DNA of 64,000 bases from Seohaeicola_A nanhaiensis (GCF_042654245.1 NZ_JBHSGI010000005.1:1-64000); one strand, 5' to 3'; shown: positions 1 to 7,667, counted from the first letter of the stretch. Notes: a model not told the origin generated them from the letters alone. Numbers and translations are program-made.

Positions 1-160
1 ACGGGAACCGGTCGATCCGAAACGGCCCCGGCATCGGCGACCGTTCGTCGAAGACGATGTTTTCCTCGCACCACCGGGTGATATCCGGCTTTGGCGGCGG
101 CGCCATCGCCTCGGCGATCGCCAGGGCGACGACACGTTCGGCCGAGGTCAGGAAACCCAT
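1..160 (-). CDS. Phage terminase large subunit, GpA-type, N-terminal fragment
   Basis: Only the first 53 codons are present; the gene runs off the left edge. After the ATG at 160 the translation has a helical start, then a PDITRWCEENIVF segment and a GPFRIDRFP segment. This resembles the N-terminus of GpA-family terminase large subunits, the ATPase/nuclease motor that packages DNA into proheads. The start overlaps the stop of the small-subunit gene upstream by one base (TGATG), the usual TerS-TerL order. The ATPase and nuclease motifs lie outside the window, so the family call rests on the short N-terminus and on context. Confidence 0.75.
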   Translation of the reverse strand, partial: MGFLTSAERVVALAIAEAMAPPPKPDITRWCEENIVFDERSPMPGPFRIDRFP

Positions 161-798
161 CAGATATCCGCGCCGCGTTCTTCGGCGGTCAGTTGCACGG
201 CGTCGCCCAGCTCGGTCAGCTTTTCGGTGCGGACCTTCCGATGATCCCGCCATGTCTCGATCATGATCTGCCGGGCGGTGCGGTAATCTACCCCCATGCG
301 GTCGGCGATCTTGCGCGCCGCATCCCGCAGCACTGTCTCGAACTCGGCAACCTCCTGTCCGATCAGCTGCGCGACCTGCCGGTGAACGGCCGAGGCCAGA
401 ACCACCGTGCCCTCCGCCTCTGCGTTCGCCCGGCGCAGCCTGCGGGCCTCTTCCTCGACTTTCTGGATCCGGGCCAGCTCATACCGGCCCGGGTCGGTTG
501 ATGGAAGCAGATCGCTCTTGCGCTCCTCGCGCGCCGGCGGCGCGTCATCGTCGCTATCTTCATCGATCGACGATTGCAGCGCGGCGATACGCTGTTTGGT
601 TTCGGCGCCGTTGCCCAGCAGCTGGCCCGGGTCCAGCTTTCGGCTGAGCGCATCCGCGCAAGCCTTGAGGTCAAAACGCCGGGCCCGATTGTCGCCCGAG
701 TAGCAGCCCTCGAGCCGACCGCTTGCCACCAACTGACTGATCCTACCCTTCGAGAGATTCAGCCGATCGGCCAACTGCGAGGCGGTCAATCCCTGCAT
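160..798 (-). CDS. Phage terminase small subunit, Nu1-like
   Basis: 212 residues. Residues 3-30 form a helix-turn-helix of the kind used by lambda Nu1/gp1 to bind the packaging site (LTASQLADRLNLSKGRISQL). An acidic linker follows at about 75-100, then a charged helical region at 105-200 that probably mediates oligomerisation. It lies directly upstream of, and coupled to, the GpA-type large terminase, its expected partner. A second gene of a different terminase small-subunit family (P27) sits just upstream, which is odd. The role is known for the family; the site bound here is unknown. Confidence 0.8.
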   Translation of the reverse strand: MQGLTASQLADRLNLSKGRISQLVASGRLEGCYSGDNRARRFDLKACADALSRKLDPGQLLGNGAETKQRIAALQSSIDEDSDDDAPPAREERKSDLLPSTDPGRYELARIQKVEEEARRLRRANAEAEGTVVLASAVHRQVAQLIGQEVAEFETVLRDAARKIADRMGVDYRTARQIMIETWRDHRKVRTEKLTELGDAVQLTAEERGADI

Positions 799-823
799 TC
801 AGGAAGTACTCCATCCATCAACT

Positions 824-1279
824 TCATGCGTCTGGCAGGTCAAAAAGCGTCCCTTGAGCTGAACCTGCGGTGCGCACTCGCGAAACCGGCGTCATTCCAA
901 ACTCCTTCGCCAGGGACGTGAATTCACCGAGCGCTTGCTTGGCTGCGATCCGCAATGCCGACATCTGCACATGTCCGTTCGGGGTTTTGGTCACCTCGCC
1001 AGCCAAGATGTTGCCGCTTCGCTGGCCGAGCTCCGAAATCTGCCGCTCGATTTCTCGCCATCGACCCCAAGCCCGACAAGCTGCCTCCAGAGCCAATACA
1101 TCCGCTCTAGCCAGCACCCGGCCGGGAACCAGACTGCTGGTCGCCTGCTGCCACGCAAAGGCGGCATCAACCGACAGATCGAGCGGCTCTTCAATCTGGT
1201 CAGCCGTCAGCGCTGGGAGAACAATTCCCCGTGCTCCCTGCTGCGACTTGCGACCGTCAATCTTCGGGGCGCGACCCAT
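824..1279 (-). CDS. P27-family phage terminase small subunit
   Basis: 151 residues from the ATG at 1279, chosen because AAAGGG lies a few bases upstream; an in-frame GTG at 1297 is the alternative. The basic N-terminus (MGRAPKIDGRK), a central helical segment with LARADVLALEAACRAW, and a C-terminal EFGMTPVSRVR box match P27 terminase small subunits, which usually pair with HNH-associated terminases. Here it is followed 25 bp downstream by a Nu1-like gene and a GpA-type large subunit. It may therefore be a second DNA-recognition subunit or a relic. Confidence 0.8.
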   Translation of the reverse strand: MGRAPKIDGRKSQQGARGIVLPALTADQIEEPLDLSVDAAFAWQQATSSLVPGRVLARADVLALEAACRAWGRWREIERQISELGQRSGNILAGEVTKTPNGHVQMSALRIAAKQALGEFTSLAKEFGMTPVSRVRTAGSAQGTLFDLPDA

Positions 1280-1318
1280 CCCCAACCCTTTCAGCACTGA
1301 TGGGCGCCTCGGAGAAAC

Positions 1319-2587
1319 CTACTTGGCGGGACCGCACCGAGTTGCCCTTGCGACGTCGAGCGTTTCACCGCTCCCGGCGAGAACCGCCTTGCGCCCTGTG
1401 AAATCCTGCCACCGGGTAACGATCACATCGACGTAGACAGGATCGAGCTCGCTGGCATAGACCGACCGGCCTTCCATCTCGCCGGCGATAATGGTGGTTC
1501 CAGATCCGCAGAAGGGATCATAGATCGCATCCCCAGGTCGGCTGTTATTCAGGATCGGCCTGCGCATGCACTCGACCGGCTTCTGGGTGCCGTGTCCGGT
1601 GTCGTTCTTCAGGTGTTCAATAAACCAGACCGTGGTCTGCTTCCGTCCACCCCGCCATCCGGCCGTGCTGCCAGCGCGAACGATATACGCGAGCGATTCC
1701 TGATCAACCTGCCAGGCATCGGCGACCACTTCACGCTCAGCGTAGAAAGCCGGTTCATGCTGCCAGTGGTAGTGGCCCCGAGAGATTGGCGCGCGCGTCT
1801 TCACCCAAACGATCTGACTGCGGACATCAAACCCGGCGCGGACCAGGCTGTCCGAAACAGCCGCGTTGTGAAGGGCGCCATGCCAAACATATGCAACCGC
1901 CCCAGGAAATAGGTCCCAAGCCTCTTGCCAGTCGGCTCGGTCGTCGTTCTTGACCTTCCCTGTTGCAACTCCAGCACCGCCGAACTGCTGGCGCCAAGCT
2001 GGATCGTATTTGACGCCATAGGGGGGGTCAGTCACCATCAGAACCGGCTTGATCCCATCGAACAGCGCAGCCACATGAGCGGCATCCGTAGAGTCCCCGC
2101 AACGCAAGCGATGGTTTCCCAGGAGCCAAAGGTCGCCCAAACGAGAAACAGGGTTCTGCGGGGCCGGAGGCGCGACGTCCGGATCCGTTTTCCCGATTAC
2201 CGGAGCATGCAGAAGCTCCTCTAGGACATCACCGTCAAAGCCGATCAGGTCCATCGAAAAGTTCAGACCAGCGAGCGCGGACAATTCGGCCCTCAAGATG
2301 TCCTCATCCCATGACGCGTTCAACGTCAGCTGGTTGTCCGCAATGACATAGGCCCGTTTCTGCTCGTCGGACCAGCCAGCTGCCACCATGCACGGCACAT
2401 TGCCGATCTTCAGCTTCTTGGCCGCCAGGGCGCGCCCGTGCCCTGCAATTATCCCGCCAGCCTCATCGATCAGCAGAGGAATGGTCCATCCCCACTGTTC
2501 TATCGACGCAGCGAGCTGATCGATCTGCGCGTCTGAATGCAAACGGCTGTTCGCAACGAACGGAGTCAGGTCGTCCAAGTCGCGCAT
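1319..2587 (-). CDS. ParB-like/DNA methyltransferase fusion protein
   Basis: 422 residues. An N-terminal ParB/Srx-like domain (about 1-100) carries IIAGHGRALAAKKL at 46-59, the G-H-x-R loop of that fold. It is followed by an amino-methyltransferase of the beta class: catalytic DPPY at 187-190, a QKPVE box, then the SAM-binding FCGSGT loop at 359-364. Families of this type methylate adenine N6 or cytosine N4. The ParB part may tether or regulate the enzyme. It lies in the late, packaging-side operon, so it probably protects or marks phage DNA. No restriction partner is nearby. Confidence 0.88.
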   Translation of the reverse strand: MRDLDDLTPFVANSRLHSDAQIDQLAASIEQWGWTIPLLIDEAGGIIAGHGRALAAKKLKIGNVPCMVAAGWSDEQKRAYVIADNQLTLNASWDEDILRAELSALAGLNFSMDLIGFDGDVLEELLHAPVIGKTDPDVAPPAPQNPVSRLGDLWLLGNHRLRCGDSTDAAHVAALFDGIKPVLMVTDPPYGVKYDPAWRQQFGGAGVATGKVKNDDRADWQEAWDLFPGAVAYVWHGALHNAAVSDSLVRAGFDVRSQIVWVKTRAPISRGHYHWQHEPAFYAEREVVADAWQVDQESLAYIVRAGSTAGWRGGRKQTTVWFIEHLKNDTGHGTQKPVECMRRPILNNSRPGDAIYDPFCGSGTTIIAGEMEGRSVYASELDPVYVDVIVTRWQDFTGRKAVLAGSGETLDVARATRCGPAK

Positions 2588-2939
2588 CGTGATCTGCGAT
2601 GCTGGCCACCCCCCCCCTGTCCATTTCTAAACTATACGCCCCAATTTAGTGTACGCTTTTTGGTTTAGGCTTCCTGAAAGGTTTAGCGCCACGAAACCCA
2701 CGCGCTCAGCGCCCCCGTATACAAAACCCGGCCGGAAGGACCCGAGGGGGTGGGGGTGGTCGCCGATGGGTCGGGGTGGCCCTCCGCCCCGCCGCTGCAG
2801 AGGGCCGTTGTGCTCGCGCCTGTCGGCGGGCGCGCTCCAGGTGTTCGAATGATGGCGGGCGGGACTTGCTGCCACTTGCCCCGCCGCGCCGCAGGTCCGA
2901 GCCACCGAGGGGTGTCTGCTCGCCCGACCTGATGGAAGA
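2588..2939. other. Intergenic region without recognised gene
   Basis: This 352-bp gap separates the phage tRNA from the ParB-methyltransferase gene. The part near 2620-2690 is AT-rich; 2740-2930 is very G/C-rich with runs of G. Open frames on both strands here have low-complexity Pro/Arg/Gly compositions and no recognisable motif. It may hold a promoter for the packaging operon, but no convincing -35/-10 pair was found. Confidence 0.5.
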
Positions 2940-3014
2940 TGGTTGCCGGGGCGGGGATTGAACCCGCGACCTCCAGCTTATGAGGCTGGCGAGCTACCGC
3001 TGCTCTACCCGGAC
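2940..3014 (-). tRNA. Phage tRNA-Met (anticodon CAT)
   Basis: Read on the minus strand, a 75-nt cloverleaf can be folded. It has a 4-bp D stem (GAGC/GCTC), an anticodon stem CCAGC/GCTGG with loop CTCATAA, a T arm GCGGG-TTCAATC-CCCGC and an encoded CCA. Acceptor pairs 3-70 to 7-66 are intact, but 1-72 (G.A) and 2-71 (U.C) are mismatched. An unpaired 1-72 recalls initiator tRNA, yet the anticodon stem lacks the three G:C pairs of initiators. CAT anticodons can also belong to tRNA-Ile2 after modification, so the charged amino acid is inferred. Confidence 0.82.
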
Positions 3015-3050
3015 ATACGCCGCGTCGCGCGGCACGTAACCAAATGAAAA

Positions 3051-3078
3051 CGCCCGGCCGGGATGATCCCGCCGGGCG
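3051..3078 (-). terminator. Rho-independent terminator after the NusG-like gene
   Basis: On the minus strand CGCCCGGCGGGA pairs across a TCA loop with the complementary arm, leaving one bulged G, and the stem is followed by TTTTCATTTG. It lies 136 bp past the NusG-like gene and just before the phage tRNA. It therefore separates the early operon from the tRNA, methyltransferase and terminase genes. Confidence 0.8.
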
Positions 3079-3213
3079 TAATGAAGGCTTGTGACTCCGA
3101 GCGTTTTGAACCGGAGCGCGCCGCCCACCCACCGGGCACTGCCGCTGTCTGGGCGGGGGCGTTCCGGCATAGAGCTGATGAGGTCGGAAACTAGGCGACT
3201 GATTCGCTCTTTG

Positions 3214-3855
3214 TCAATCCGTTTTGTTCAGTGGCGTCAGCGCACCATCCGCCGCATCCGCCAAGACCTCGCGCCCGAACAGCTGCAACCGAACCTTGGC
3301 GCCGCCTTCCGCCTTGATCTCGATGACCTCGCAGGGGAACTCGGCAAAAGGTCCGGTATGGAACATGGCCCTGTCGCCCGGATGCAGCATCTGACTGCGC
3401 CGAACGGCCCGTCGCGCCTCTTCGCTGTCGGCATCGATCTTGCGCATGGCGTAGATCGCGCGCAGCCCTTGGGGGCGCAGAATGCCCCAGTGCCCGGACG
3501 AACGGCAAAGCGCGCCGAGAATGAACGGGGTTCCGGAAACGAGGTGCACCAGCGGCTCGCCAGGAAACCGGGCGAACACATATCCCGGCAGGTAACGCCG
3601 CTGATACTCGCGAACGCGCCCATGTTTTGTGGACTGCCGGGACAGGACGGGATGGAAGGCGTAGACGCCACGTCGCAGCAACCAGGCTTCCGCCTGATCC
3701 TCGCGCTGGGGCGGGACGCGCAGGGCATACCAGCGCGACACGCCGGGCCAGAACACATTCCGATCGCCAGCGTCCGGCCCTTGGCAATAGCGGGTTTCCA
3801 GATCCGACACGAGGTCGGCGTCGAAAGCCCTGGTCGCGGGCAGTTTCGCCATCAT
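3214..3855 (-). CDS. Phage NusG-like transcription antiterminator/terminator
   Basis: 213 residues. After a 40-residue N-terminal extension comes an NGN-type domain (WYALRVPPQRE at 42-52, RRGVYAFHPV at 61-70, RRYLPGYVF at 86-94). A C-terminal KOW-type domain covers about 158-196 (GDRAMFHTGPF, then CEVIEIKAEGG). NusG-family proteins bind RNA polymerase through NGN and other factors through KOW. The gene overlaps its upstream neighbour by ATGA and is the last one before a strong terminator and the late genes. A Q-like antitermination role is therefore attractive, but this is inference. Confidence 0.85.
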   Translation of the reverse strand: MMAKLPATRAFDADLVSDLETRYCQGPDAGDRNVFWPGVSRWYALRVPPQREDQAEAWLLRRGVYAFHPVLSRQSTKHGRVREYQRRYLPGYVFARFPGEPLVHLVSGTPFILGALCRSSGHWGILRPQGLRAIYAMRKIDADSEEARRAVRRSQMLHPGDRAMFHTGPFAEFPCEVIEIKAEGGAKVRLQLFGREVLADAADGALTPLNKTD

Positions 3856-4439
3856 GCCTGCACCTGCCCGACCAGAGCCTCGACCCGGGCATAGGTTCGC
3901 TCATACCACTCGATCCAGGCCGCCTCATCGCCGCGCAGCGGGATTTCCCGGCGGCGGCGATCGAGGATCAGTTCGCGGCGCTCGTGATGTTCGCGGGCCC
4001 GCACGGCCACCAGTTCCTTGTCGCGCGGCGTCACCGGCGGCCGCTTTTTGGTTTCCCAGAACTGGAACTCGGCCACCAGTCGCCCGGCTGCCAGCGCCTC
4101 GCGTCCGGCCGCCGAGGCGAACCATCGCAGCAGCTCCGGCACCTCCTCGAGCGGGCGCGGATGGAATGCCTCGGCCAGTCCGATGATTGTGACATAGGCC
4201 GGCCAGAAGCAGCGGGCGCTGCCCTCGCCCTTGGTCAGCAGAGACGCCTTCAGCACGGTCAGCGCATCGTCGCCGAGATAGGCCAACCCGTCCGCCAGCC
4301 GCGTCAGCGCCCGCTTGGCCTCATCCTCGCTGGTCGCCTTCGGAAACCGAAACCCCGCCTCGGTCAGCGGATCGATCAGCAGGCGGCGCACCCGGTCGCG
4401 CTTGGTTTCGTCGGTCTCTGGCGCAACAGTCATTTCCAT
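3852..4439 (-). CDS. Phage protein of unknown function next to candidate origin
   Basis: 195 residues, not recognised. It is mainly helical, with a conserved-looking central part (RWFASAAGREAL, FWETKKRPPVTPRDK) and a very basic arginine-rich stretch near 145-165 (RRELILDRRRRE). There is no signal peptide or membrane segment. It overlaps the NusG-like gene by 4 bp (ATGA), so the two are translationally coupled. It begins just downstream, in the direction of transcription, of the DnaA-box/palindrome region. A role in replication or transcription control fits the position but is not shown. Confidence 0.75.
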   Translation of the reverse strand: MEMTVAPETDETKRDRVRRLLIDPLTEAGFRFPKATSEDEAKRALTRLADGLAYLGDDALTVLKASLLTKGEGSARCFWPAYVTIIGLAEAFHPRPLEEVPELLRWFASAAGREALAAGRLVAEFQFWETKKRPPVTPRDKELVAVRAREHHERRELILDRRRREIPLRGDEAAWIEWYERTYARVEALVGQVQA

Positions 4440-4468
4440 GCTCGGCCCCTTTCTCAGCAGGTTCTGAG

Positions 4469-4600
4469 TTATCCACAGGCAGGTCCGTTCCCGATCTGTG
4501 GTTTTTCTATTTTTTCCTATTCTTTCCTATTCTTTAGGCGGAACAGTTCCCGTTTTGTGGTGAAACTGTTCCGAACTGTTACGGAACAGTTCCGTTTTGT
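4469..4600. other. Candidate phage replication origin/operator cluster
   Basis: A perfect DnaA-box consensus TTATCCACA lies at 4469-4477. Three tandem 10-bp pyrimidine-rich units (TTTTTCCTAT type) fill 4502-4530. Four palindromic 11-mers related to GGAACAGTTCC follow at 4540-4550, 4562-4572, 4572-4582 and 4583-4593, with centres about 22, 10 and 11 bp apart. A DnaA box, AT-rich tandem repeats and helically phased repeats together are typical of origins; the palindromes could instead bind a repressor. Confidence 0.6.
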
Positions 4601-4635
4601 TACTTCACAGATTTTACGCTCGTGAAAACAGCGGG

Positions 4636-5277
4636 TTATCGCTGCTTATTGAACCAACCAACCGTCTCCGCGTGGCGCAGCGCGGCCTTAAGTGAGACCT
4701 CAAATCCAGGCATGCGCCGCTGACCGCGGTGGCGCTCCAAAAGCCATCCGTCGAGACGCTCCAACAACACCCGATCCTGCGCCATTTTCGCATGACACCC
4801 GATCTCGACCATCAGCTCACCCAGCCGCTTCAACCGCATGGAGGTTGCCTTGTCGTTGCGCTCTACCTCGCGCGCCTCGCGTCGTTTGACCGCATCCAGC
4901 GCAACCTCGACGACGACCGGGTGACCCAGCACCACGACCCCGCCGGCGCGATAGGGCCGCCAGTTGTGCAGCGGGGTGATGGTCCGCCCCATCAGCTGGT
5001 GCCACAGCGCGATGTCGATCCGCAGCAGCTTTGCCAGCATTGTGTGATCGTTCGGCAGGCTCCCCATCGGAAGCTGTTTGCGGGCGATGAAGAAGAGGTT
5101 CAGCGCCGCGCCCTGCACGTCCAGGTCGGCGCTCAGGTGCAGTTTGCTGTTGAGATACCGGTCGTGCCAGAAGGCCGTGAAATAGTCGGCAGCCGCGTGC
5201 GCGTCGAGCAGCTCGTCCGGATATGCCGGCAATGGTTCGTCGTCCCGCACGAGACGTATGTGCGTTGGTGCGCTCAT
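4636..5277 (-). CDS. DUF1376 (YdaU)-like phage replication-associated protein
   Basis: 213 residues from the ATG at 5277, which overlaps the upstream ParB-like gene by ATGA and so decides the start. The N-terminal half resembles DUF1376/YdaU: a DYFTAFWHDRYL segment, then VQGAALNLFFIA and PNDHTMLAKLLRI, matching the family's pattern of an aromatic start, a 'GAY.LL' helix and a 'PDD..LA..L' motif. Such proteins are common in phage replication regions beside origins or helicase loaders. The C-terminal half is helical and charged. The candidate origin lies immediately downstream of its stop. Confidence 0.65.
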   Translation of the reverse strand: MSAPTHIRLVRDDEPLPAYPDELLDAHAAADYFTAFWHDRYLNSKLHLSADLDVQGAALNLFFIARKQLPMGSLPNDHTMLAKLLRIDIALWHQLMGRTITPLHNWRPYRAGGVVVLGHPVVVEVALDAVKRREAREVERNDKATSMRLKRLGELMVEIGCHAKMAQDRVLLERLDGWLLERHRGQRRMPGFEVSLKAALRHAETVGWFNKQR

Positions 5278-6356
5278 GCTCTGGCCCTCACCTTGTGCCA
5301 GCGAGCCGTCACCTGAGCGGTCGACATGCCCCAGCCCTCGGCCAGGCTGGCGCGGCCCGCGTGGGTTCCGCCTTCCGCAATCAGCAGTGCATCGCGATCT
5401 TCGGTCCAATGCTCGGGCCGGACCGCTGGCGGAGCCTTCGGCGGCGCCTCTTTCTGCACCTCGGGCGCGGGACGGATCGCCTCCCGCCTCTCGGATTGCG
5501 CGAGGACTGGCCGCGATACCGGTTCCGGGCGCACGCGCGGTCCGCCCCAGGCCGCTATGGCGCGATCGAGGTTCAGAAGGGCAAGCTTTCGCCCGCTGTC
5601 CCGCCTGCGCCCTGCTTCCTCGCGCAGCGCGTCAAGACGGGTGCAAAGGGCGGTCAGATCGTGATCGGCGCAGAACGCCGCTGCATCCAGTTCGGGCCGC
5701 GCGGCCAAGGTGGCAAACCACGGATCCAGCACATTGTCCCGATAGGCGTCCACCTGGTTGACCAGCGGCGACTGAGTGATGGCGCGCAGGCCTTCAGTAA
5801 CGACCCGGGATCGACCGGCGCGGACATGCGACAGGACAAGCGCGATCGAAAACACCTGTCGCGGCGCGCGGTGCACGGATGACACCACATACGTCATCAG
5901 CCGGCAGCCCGCCTCGGTGACTGCCCGATCCGCTGTCAGGGCATCGGCGTCGCCGGCCGCAAGCGCTGCCTTCAGAAGGTGATAGCCAGACACAACCGTC
6001 CGGTCTCGATTGATTGCCGCAAAGGCTGCCGCCTGACCCGAGGGGTCAGCCTCGACAACCATCGCCGGGATCGCCGATATCCCCGCCAGCGCCGCCGCAT
6101 GGGCGCGGTGCTGACCATCGATGATCGCATAGCGCTTGTCGCTCAGACGGGCGGCGATGACCGGAGTGAACCGGGGCCATTCGAACGCCGATGCGATGCG
6201 CCGGATGGCCTTCCAGTTCTTCGGCCCCAGCGGACGCTGATAGTCTTCATCGATCAGCAGCGACTCGATGCGCAGCCAGACAAGTTCAGGCGCCGCGCCA
6301 GGACGTGGGCGGGCAACCGGATCGCATTCGCGCACATCGATCTCGCGGAACGTCAT
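5274..6356 (-). CDS. ParB/Srx-like nuclease-domain phage protein
   Basis: 360 residues from the ATG at 6356, which overlaps the upstream gene by ATGA. The N-terminal ParB-like domain includes LLIDEDYQRPL at 33-43 and IDGQHRAHAA at 79-88, the ligand-binding loop of this fold. The middle part is helical and unrecognised. Residues 290-320 form a proline-rich linker. The C-terminus (about 322-360) looks like a small HTH/SANT-like domain (WTEDRDALLIAEGG then MSTAQVTARWHKVR). Proteins of this type in phages often act in replication or DNA binding; the activity here is unknown. Confidence 0.8.
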   Translation of the reverse strand: MTFREIDVRECDPVARPRPGAAPELVWLRIESLLIDEDYQRPLGPKNWKAIRRIASAFEWPRFTPVIAARLSDKRYAIIDGQHRAHAAALAGISAIPAMVVEADPSGQAAAFAAINRDRTVVSGYHLLKAALAAGDADALTADRAVTEAGCRLMTYVVSSVHRAPRQVFSIALVLSHVRAGRSRVVTEGLRAITQSPLVNQVDAYRDNVLDPWFATLAARPELDAAAFCADHDLTALCTRLDALREEAGRRRDSGRKLALLNLDRAIAAWGGPRVRPEPVSRPVLAQSERREAIRPAPEVQKEAPPKAPPAVRPEHWTEDRDALLIAEGGTHAGRASLAEGWGMSTAQVTARWHKVRARA

Positions 6357-7111
6357 GACGCGGACTCCGCCAAATCGAGCAATCCGCCGGCCGGCGGCAC
6401 TGGTGCACGAAGATGCTCCGGAACTGGCGGATAGTCCCCCGGGCGGGTCAGGGCCCGCCGGCAAGGCGGAATGCGATGCTGTTCGGTCGGCGCGTTCCTC
6501 CCGCTCTGCCAGATCAGCCAGGAATAGGCGGTCGCGCTGGCGGGCTTCTTCATCTCGCCCGGCTTGTCGCCCTTCGGCGCGTGCCAGACCGGCACGTCCG
6601 GATCGAGCAGAACCCCTTTCCAGATCACCACGCGCTCGACAAAAGGCAGGGTAAAGGCCTCCGGTCGATCGCGGAACAGGGTGCGATAGCGGTCCGCCCC
6701 CTCGACAAAGGCCGAGCGCACGAACATGGCCACGCCGCGCCGGGCATAGCGCAGGCCCTGCTGGATGAAATCGGCACCCATCTTGAAAGGCGGATTGGTG
6801 ATGACCCAATCGACGTCCGGAGCATCCTGCGACCAATCGACCAGAAAGTCTGAAACCAGCGTCTGCCCGTGAAAGCCATAGTCATGCACATCACTGGCAT
6901 GCACGCGGTCGAAATACTCGCCCAGCGGCAGCACCATGTGCCCCCGATTGCACGCCGGCTCCCAGACCTCCTGCAGGTGCAACGGCTGCCCCTGCTTCAC
7001 CAGGAACTCGCAGAGCGCCCGCGTCGCCCAGGGCGGCGTCGGGAAGTCGTCGAGGCTGTCGTGCGCCTCGGCCCGCTGCTGCATCACGGCGCTGGACCGG
7101 TTCTGGGCCAT
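6353..7111 (-). CDS. Phage DNA adenine-type methyltransferase
   Basis: 252 residues. After DDFPTPPWATRAL (21-33), a lead-in common to phage methyltransferases of this type, comes an EPACNRGHM SAM-binding motif (51-59). The catalytic NPPF is at 106-109. NPPF with a preceding glycine-poor motif I is typical of N6-adenine enzymes. It is coupled to its neighbours by ATGA and one-base TGATG overlaps. Probable role: modifying phage DNA against host restriction or marking it for replication. Target sequence unknown. Confidence 0.85.
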   Translation of the reverse strand: MAQNRSSAVMQQRAEAHDSLDDFPTPPWATRALCEFLVKQGQPLHLQEVWEPACNRGHMVLPLGEYFDRVHASDVHDYGFHGQTLVSDFLVDWSQDAPDVDWVITNPPFKMGADFIQQGLRYARRGVAMFVRSAFVEGADRYRTLFRDRPEAFTLPFVERVVIWKGVLLDPDVPVWHAPKGDKPGEMKKPASATAYSWLIWQSGRNAPTEQHRIPPCRRALTRPGDYPPVPEHLRAPVPPAGGLLDLAESAS

Positions 7112-7389
7112 CAGATCAGCCCATCCCGACGAGCCAGCACGCGCAGGTGCTGGACCTGGTTGTCCGTCAGGTTCAGCCGAGCGGCGATGGCGCCAGAGGT
7201 GCAGCCATTTCGGTGCATCTCAACAAAACGGGCGAGATTGTTGACGGTCTCGGCCGTGCGCGGGGGACCTGTCCGTGTCGAGAGGTCAACCATATCCGCG
7301 CGACGCCACCGGCGCTTCACCAGATCGGCATCGGCGACCATCCGGTCGCGCAGCGCAACCTGCGGGTCTGGATGCATCGCTCCAGCCAT
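7111..7389 (-). CDS. Small helix-turn-helix-like phage protein, copy A
   Basis: 92 residues. The N-terminal part has DPQVALRDRM. The C-terminal part looks like a helix-turn-helix (TSGAIAARLNLTDNQVQHLRVLARRDGLI). It is clearly paralogous to the 92-residue gene upstream: same length, the same DPQVALRDRM start and a matching GLI end. The two are joined by a one-base TGATG overlap, so they arose by tandem duplication. Probably a DNA-binding regulator of the early operon; targets unknown. Confidence 0.75.
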   Translation of the reverse strand: MAGAMHPDPQVALRDRMVADADLVKRRWRRADMVDLSTRTGPPRTAETVNNLARFVEMHRNGCTSGAIAARLNLTDNQVQHLRVLARRDGLI

Positions 7390-7667
7390 CAGATCAGCCC
7401 GTTCCGGCGCAGCACATAGCGCAGGCGCGCGGCCTGACTGTCGGTGATCTGCAGCTGGCGGGTGATGTCGCCCCGTTTGACGCCCTTGCGCAGAAGCGAG
7501 AGATAGGGCGCGAGGTTCGCGACCGTCTCGGGCGCCTTCTGGCGCATGTGCCGGGGCGGCTTGCCGTCGACCATCTGCGCCTTGTCCCAGCGGCGCCTGA
7601 TCAGCTCCGCATCGGCGATCATCCGGTCGCGCAGCGCAACCTGCGGGTCGAGAGCGGCCGCGCCCAT
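7389..7667 (-). CDS. Small helix-turn-helix-like phage protein, copy B
   Basis: 92 residues from the ATG at 7667, which overlaps the stop of the upstream membrane-protein gene (TGATG). It shares DPQVALRDRM, RRRW, ETV-NLA and a final GLI with its downstream paralogue. The coding segment 7609-7649 is nearly identical to 7328-7368 (one mismatch in 41 bp). The helix-turn-helix-like part is RGDITRQLQITDSQAARLR. The strongly conserved N-terminus and diverged HTH suggest two regulators that share a dimerisation face but read different sites. Confidence 0.75.
   Translation of the reverse strand: MGAAALDPQVALRDRMIADAELIRRRWDKAQMVDGKPPRHMRQKAPETVANLAPYLSLLRKGVKRGDITRQLQITDSQAARLRYVLRRNGLI

Noticed and set aside
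2627..2905. Open frames on both strands in the GC-rich gap beside the phage tRNA
   Set aside because: Compositions are Pro/Gly/Arg-rich, differ between frames, and have no motif or ribosome site.
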